From the NCBI RefSeq assembly GCF_002797315.1, contig NZ_KZ454936.1, forward strand, positions 2,427,645-2,491,644: 64,000 nucleotides of DNA, given 5' to 3'. Source of the DNA: Bacillus sp. FJAT-44742. Its GTDB lineage: Bacteria; Bacillota; Bacilli; Bacillales; Marinococcaceae. Positions 56,924 to 64,000 of this stretch are shown here, piece after piece (the stretch's first letter is position 1; each line of letters begins with the position of its first letter). The notes below the pieces were generated by a model, which was not told the origin of the DNA, searched no databases, and saw only the letters and a program-made list of their open reading frames with translations. A program made the translations under genes and the position numbers.

Positions 56924-57958
56924 CTAAGTAAGAAACTCTTCCGTATTTAACTGTTGCAGCTCATCTTTTAACTTTTGACAGCATGTCTCATCCGTTTCAT
57001 ATAAACGTGCGAGCTCTTGGACGTCTGGCTCCTGCCCGAAATGTGTGGCAGCTTCATGGTGAATAGCCGCCGCCCAGGCTCCTGCTTCCTTTGGTTCTAA
57101 TGAAAAAGGATAATAATGCAGGGAAATTTGTTTTAAAAGGTGATGAGCTGTATTAAATAATGAAGGATCACTTTGACCCAGGTGTTCATCTAAAAGTGAA
57201 AAGATAGAAGGAACGGGTTCAATTTCCTCAAAGGAAGGCAGCTCTTCAGGAACGACAGTTATCCCCATTTCTTTTTTCACTATCGTCACTTCTTGTGATA
57301 TTCCCCGGTCCTTTAAGAGAAGCAATATGAAGCTCTTAATGACAGGGAATGCCTTCTCAGATTTCATCACTTGCTCAAAATCTCTCAGTTCTATGGAAGA
57401 CTTTTCTCCTTTTAAAAGAGACAGTGCTTGCCACTGCTGCTCAAACGATCCACTTGTTAATAAATTTAATGCTGTACCTGCAGCCTCCCTGCTCATTTGC
57501 AGTTCTTCTTCATCTTCTACAAGTGTCCGACTTTGTTCATCAGCCTCTATCATAGACTTCGATAAAGCCATCATTTCAAAAAACGGCTCAGCTAAATGAG
57601 CGGGAAATCTCGTTTCACTTTGGACGGCTTCAAGAGTGCTGACAACCTTTTTGTATTCTCCCAGTTGCGCTAAAATGGATATATAAACTTGAAGCACCTC
57701 AAAATATTCTCCCTTTGCCTCCTGGAGCATTGTCTCTGCTAAACGTTTTCCTTCTTTTAAGTCTCCAGCGTCTGCGTATGCTAAAAGAAGACCATACGAA
57801 GCTTGCTCATTATCAGGGTCATGGGCCAAAGCTTCTTGAAACATTGCAACCCCTTCTTTTGGGTTGCCCTTTTTTAAATGATCCAGCCCACGTTCAACTA
57901 ACGTGTTAGCAGCCCCTGGAAATTGAATGACCTTTCCCTTTTCATTTTCCTGTCCCAT
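56924..57958 (-). CDS. ysoA: TPR-repeat protein YsoA
   Basis: A 344-residue protein with tetratricopeptide-like helical repeats (about 15-90 and further degenerate ones), for example RGLDHLKKGNPKEGVAMFQEAL and later DPDNEQASYGLLLAYADAGD. The second half (about 150-340) is helical and less defined. Position between leuD and tig matches B. subtilis ysoA. ATG 57958 has AGGAGG eight bases upstream; the frame runs ten codons further without support. The function is unknown. Confidence 0.85.
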   Translation of the reverse strand: MGQENEKGKVIQFPGAANTLVERGLDHLKKGNPKEGVAMFQEALAHDPDNEQASYGLLLAYADAGDLKEGKRLAETMLQEAKGEYFEVLQVYISILAQLGEYKKVVSTLEAVQSETRFPAHLAEPFFEMMALSKSMIEADEQSRTLVEDEEELQMSREAAGTALNLLTSGSFEQQWQALSLLKGEKSSIELRDFEQVMKSEKAFPVIKSFILLLLKDRGISQEVTIVKKEMGITVVPEELPSFEEIEPVPSIFSLLDEHLGQSDPSLFNTAHHLLKQISLHYYPFSLEPKEAGAWAAAIHHEAATHFGQEPDVQELARLYETDETCCQKLKDELQQLNTEEFLT

Positions 57959-58114
57959 ACTATAGGCCTCCTGCCAGCATTTCCTCATTGTATCGCTAGT
58001 GTAGCAACTTATGTATATAAAAACAAACCAATAATGTACATTTAGATTTTTTTCTATAACTTGTCCTTATATTATGGCTAAGTATGTGTAAAGCACTGGT
58101 ATGTTACCAGAGAA

Positions 58115-58143
58115 AAGAGGCAGCCGCCATGGATGCCTCTTTC
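58115..58143 (-). terminator. Terminator after leuD
   Basis: AAAGAGGCA (58115-58123) pairs with TGCCTCTTT (58135-58143), followed by a U-rich tail on the minus strand; it closes the ilv-leu operon. Confidence 0.8.
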
Positions 58144-58149
58144 TTAGTG

Positions 58150-58737
58150 TTATGCTTGAACTTTTTCTTCATATGCTGAAATATCATCACCATATTGGAG
58201 AGTAAGACTGATTTCATCCCAGCCCTTTAACAGCATTTCTTTCCAGTAAGAGTCCACTTCAAAACTAGTTTGATACCCGCTTTGATCTTTAACCGTTTGA
58301 TTTTCCAGGTCTACAGTTATTTCATTTTGCTCAGCCTTACTGTTTTCCATGAGAGTATATACTGTCTCTTCAGGCAAACGAATGGGAAGGATACCATTTT
58401 TAAAGCAATTATTGTAAAAAATATCCGCAAAACTAGGTGAAATGATAACCTTAAATCCATAGTCTTGCAGTGCCCATGGTGCATGCTCTCTTGAGGAGCC
58501 GCAGCCAAAATTATGATCAGCAATCAGGATGCTTGCTCCTTTTGCTTCTGGCTTATTCAGTTCAAAATCTTCATTGTCTGTGCCGTCAGCATTAAAGCGC
58601 CAGTCAAAAAACAGGTATTGACCAAAACCGGTACGCTCTACTCTTTTTAAAAATTGCTTGGGGATAATCTGATCTGTATCCACATTTACTCTGTTTAGTA
58701 CTGCCGGTTTTCCAGTATGAACAATAATCGGTTCCAT
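58150..58737 (-). CDS. leuD: Isopropylmalate isomerase small subunit
   Basis: With LeuC, isomerises 2- to 3-isopropylmalate in leucine synthesis. The small-subunit swivel domain shows VNVDTDQIIPKQFLKR and NFGCGSSREHAPWAL, which line the active site. 195 residues, 22 bp after leuC. Confidence 0.97.
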   Translation of the reverse strand: MEPIIVHTGKPAVLNRVNVDTDQIIPKQFLKRVERTGFGQYLFFDWRFNADGTDNEDFELNKPEAKGASILIADHNFGCGSSREHAPWALQDYGFKVIISPSFADIFYNNCFKNGILPIRLPEETVYTLMENSKAEQNEITVDLENQTVKDQSGYQTSFEVDSYWKEMLLKGWDEISLTLQYGDDISAYEEKVQA

Positions 58738-58759
58738 GCTTCCACCTTCTTTGTATATA

Positions 58760-60169
58760 TTAAACTGGTGTATTTTCCAATGTTCTTACATCAACAAACT
58801 TTCCAGTAACAGCTGCTCCGGCAGCCATTGCAGGGCTGACTAAGTGGGTACGTGCTCCTTTTCCTTGGCGCCCCTCAAAATTTCTGTTGGAGGTAGATGC
58901 GCAACGTTCTCCTTCAGGAACAAAATCAGGGTTCATGCTTAAACACATACTGCATCCTGACTCGCGCCATTCAAACCCGGCTTCTGTAAAAATTTGATCC
59001 AAGCCCTCAGCTTCAGCTGCTTTCTTAACATTTTGGGAGCCCGGCACAACGATAGCTCTGACTCCATCTGCAACCTTGCGTCCCTTCGCCACTTTTGCAG
59101 CTGCTCTTAAATCACTGAGACGAGAGTTTGTACAGGAACCAATGAATACATGCTGAATTTCGATATCCGTAACCTTAGTGCCTGGTTTTAAATCCATGTA
59201 TTCCAAAGACTGCTGAATTGCTTTCTTTTCAACACCCTCGGCTTGCTCAGGATCCGGCACTTGTCCGTTAACTCCGATGCCCTGGGAAGGATTAGTTCCC
59301 CATGTAACCATAGGCTCGATTTCATCACTGTTGATTTCTAATACTGCGTCATACGCAGCTCCTTCATCAGTGGCAAGGTCTTTCCACTCCGCTACTTTCT
59401 TCTCAAACTCTTCTCCACTTGGCACTTTCTCTCTGCCTTCCAAGTAATCAAAAGTTACCTGGTCGGGACTGATTAATCCTGCTTTTGCACCCGCTTCAAT
59501 TGACATGTTACAGATGGTCATTCGTTCTTCCATCGTTAATCCTTTGATCGCTTCGCCGGTATACTCTACGACATGTCCTGTGCCGAAATCGACACCGAAT
59601 TTAGCAATGACGGCAAGAATAATATCCTTAGCAGTAACCCCATCTTCAAGTCGGCCGTTGACCCGGACTTCCATCGTTTTTGGTTTAGACTGCCATAACG
59701 TTTGAGTAGCCAGCACGTGCTCCACTTCACTTGTGCCGATGCCAAATGCCAATGCGCCAAACGCTCCATGAGTAGATGTATGACTATCTCCACAAACAAT
59801 GGTTTTACCAGGATGCGTCAGGCCCAATTCGGGCCCGATTACGTGAACGATTCCATTATTCGGGCTGTTTAAATCAGCAATTTCTATGCCGAATTCTTCA
59901 CAGTTTGCTGACAGAGTTTCCATTTGTTTTTTGGCAATCGCATCTGTAATATTTAAACGGTCCGTGGTAGGAACGTTATGATCCATCGTTGCAAATGTTA
60001 AATCCGGACGGCGAACCTTTCTCTCAGCCAGACGAAGACCTTCAAAAGCCTGGGGAGATGTTACTTCATGAACCAAGTGCAAGTCTATATACAAAAGATC
60101 CGGCTTTCCCTCTTCCGCTTTGACAGTATGACGATCCCAGATCTTTTCTATAATAGTTTTTGGTGCCAT
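58760..60169 (-). CDS. leuC: Isopropylmalate isomerase large subunit
   Basis: Aconitase-fold subunit carrying the catalytic 4Fe-4S cluster; ligand cysteines lie in [11 protein letters not shown] and [12 protein letters not shown]-terminal [14 protein letters not shown] and the [19 protein letters not shown] signature are present. 469 residues; works with LeuD. Confidence 0.97.
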   Translation of the reverse strand: MAPKTIIEKIWDRHTVKAEEGKPDLLYIDLHLVHEVTSPQAFEGLRLAERKVRRPDLTFATMDHNVPTTDRLNITDAIAKKQMETLSANCEEFGIEIADLNSPNNGIVHVIGPELGLTHPGKTIVCGDSHTSTHGAFGALAFGIGTSEVEHVLATQTLWQSKPKTMEVRVNGRLEDGVTAKDIILAVIAKFGVDFGTGHVVEYTGEAIKGLTMEERMTICNMSIEAGAKAGLISPDQVTFDYLEGREKVPSGEEFEKKVAEWKDLATDEGAAYDAVLEINSDEIEPMVTWGTNPSQGIGVNGQVPDPEQAEGVEKKAIQQSLEYMDLKPGTKVTDIEIQHVFIGSCTNSRLSDLRAAAKVAKGRKVADGVRAIVVPGSQNVKKAAEAEGLDQIFTEAGFEWRESGCSMCLSMNPDFVPEGERCASTSNRNFEGRQGKGARTHLVSPAMAAGAAVTGKFVDVRTLENTPV

Positions 60170-60204
60170 TATGTTCCCCTCTCTTTCCTTCCAATTATCC
60201 CTGA

Positions 60205-61305
60205 TTATGAACTTGGAGCTGCTTTGACCTGCTTGCGCAGAAGATCAATTACTTTTTCAGTCATTTCTTCTGTGTTTAATACTTTATCTTCCGGCTTTGC
60301 GATGTCTCCGGTACGGTGTCCTTGAGTCAGCACTTCAGCTAGAGCAGCGTCAAGAGCTTCTGCTTCTTCTACCATATTAAAAGAATACTTTAACATCATT
60401 GCTGTTGAAGCAATGGTTGCTAACGGATTAGCTTTTTTCTCTCCCGCGATATCAGGAGCTGATCCATGTACTGGTTCATAGAGACCTGGGCCTCCGCTTC
60501 CAATGCTTGCCGATGGAAGCATTCCTAAAGAACCGGTCAGCATGGATGCTTCATCACTTAAAATGTCACCGAACATATTTTCTGTTACTACAACATCAAA
60601 TTGCTTCGGATCTCTGATAAGCTGCATGGCTGCGTTATCCACGAGCATATGCTCAATTTCAATCTCCGGATAATCCTTGCTGACTTCCTCAGCTACTTCT
60701 CTCCACAGCCTGCTCGTTTCCAGAACATTTGCTTTGTCAACAGAAGTTACTTTCTTTCTTCTTACTTTAGCTAATTCAAAAGCACGACGTACAATTCTTT
60801 CAACCTCTGAACGCTTATAAGAAAGAGTATCTACTGCTGCTTCCTCGTCGTCTTCCTGGCGACGTTCTTTTGGAACTCCAAAGTAAAGTCCTCCTGTAAG
60901 TTCACGCACGATCATTAGATCTACTCCATCTACCACTTCTTTACGAAGCGTAGAAGAATCAGTTAGACTTTCATGACCAGTAACAGGACGAAGGTTAGCA
61001 AAAAGATTCAAGGCCTTTCTCAAGCCTAACAGTCCTGTTTCAGGACGCATATCACCTGGAAGAGTATCCCACTTCGGCCCCCCTACAGCGCCCAAAAGTA
61101 CTCCGTCACTTTCCTTACATGCATTGACTGTCTGTTCAGGGAGAGGAGTATTTTCTTGATCAATAGCAACTCCCCCAATTTTTTCGTAATTATAATCGAA
61201 TTTGTGGCCATATAAATCCGCCACTTCATCAAGCACTTTAATAGCTCCCTCTACTACTTCCGGGCCTATTCCATCCCCGGGAAGGACAGTAATACGTTTA
61301 TTCAT
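60205..61305 (-). CDS. leuB: 3-isopropylmalate dehydrogenase
   Basis: NAD-dependent oxidative decarboxylase of leucine synthesis. N-terminal [14 protein letters not shown], the metal/substrate region [14 protein letters not shown], and [17 protein letters not shown] near the cofactor site are diagnostic. ATG 61305 (366 residues) follows AAGGGGAG at seven bases; a second ATG two codons upstream is too close to the ribosome site. Confidence 0.97.
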   Translation of the reverse strand: MNKRITVLPGDGIGPEVVEGAIKVLDEVADLYGHKFDYNYEKIGGVAIDQENTPLPEQTVNACKESDGVLLGAVGGPKWDTLPGDMRPETGLLGLRKALNLFANLRPVTGHESLTDSSTLRKEVVDGVDLMIVRELTGGLYFGVPKERRQEDDEEAAVDTLSYKRSEVERIVRRAFELAKVRRKKVTSVDKANVLETSRLWREVAEEVSKDYPEIEIEHMLVDNAAMQLIRDPKQFDVVVTENMFGDILSDEASMLTGSLGMLPSASIGSGGPGLYEPVHGSAPDIAGEKKANPLATIASTAMMLKYSFNMVEEAEALDAALAEVLTQGHRTGDIAKPEDKVLNTEEMTEKVIDLLRKQVKAAPSS

Positions 61306-61335
61306 GTACATTCTCCCCTTATTGGTTTGGCTCTG

Positions 61336-64000
<2,665 letters not shown>

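Overview
This window comes from a low-GC, endospore-forming, motile member of the Bacillaceae, probably salt- or alkali-adapted. Sporulation genes (spoIIB, spoIVFA, spoIVFB, spoVID, ysxE), competence and division genes (comC, minCD, mreBCD), a cheA-cheW pair, strong AGGAGG-type ribosome sites and many Rho-independent hairpins all fit Firmicutes. A compatible-solute importer (opuA) and very acidic secreted lipoproteins (OpuAC, PstS) suggest a moderately halophilic or haloalkaliphilic habit. Almost every gene is on the minus strand.

Layout by coordinate. 1-500: a 5'-truncated unknown ORF. 543-4443: opuAA-opuAB-opuAC with a divergent GbsR-type regulator and two palindromes between them. 4528-6696: topB. 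7354-8226: a ComEC-like metallo-beta-lactamase lipoprotein. 8361-10972: cheA-cheW. 11057-12746: intergenic repeats flanking a KTSC-domain gene, then yisL. 12932-17436: pstS-pstC-pstA-pstB-phoU with Pho-box-like repeats upstream. 17725-18465: yhfI-like hydrolase.

From 18641 to the right edge the order follows the Bacillus subtilis chromosome closely. Read in the direction of transcription, from the right edge, it is ilvN-ilvC-leuABCD, ysoA, tig, clpX, lonB, lonA, ysxC, then hemA-hemX-hemC-hemD-hemB-hemL, spoVID, ysxE, valS (with a T-box leader), folC, comC, spoIIB, maf, radC, mreBCD, minCD, spoIVFA-spoIVFB, rplU (with an L21-type leader), prp and rpmA. Local departures are an RNase E/G gene (rng) between spoIVFB and rplU, an arsR-arsI methylarsenical module plus a 59-residue unknown gene between minD and spoIVFA, and loss of the expected spo0B-obg pair after rpmA, where the order breaks into yhfI and pst.

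Functionally the window joins branched-chain amino acid and heme synthesis, protein quality control (trigger factor, ClpX, two Lon proteases), cell shape and septum placement, sporulation, phosphate and osmolyte uptake, and chemosensory signalling. I see no rRNA, tRNA, CRISPR array, prophage or intact transposase, and no obviously new multi-gene system. The most unusual structures are a three-copy MITE-like intergenic repeat, the twin ArsR-type operators around arsR-arsI, and the palindromes in the gbsR-opuA spacer.
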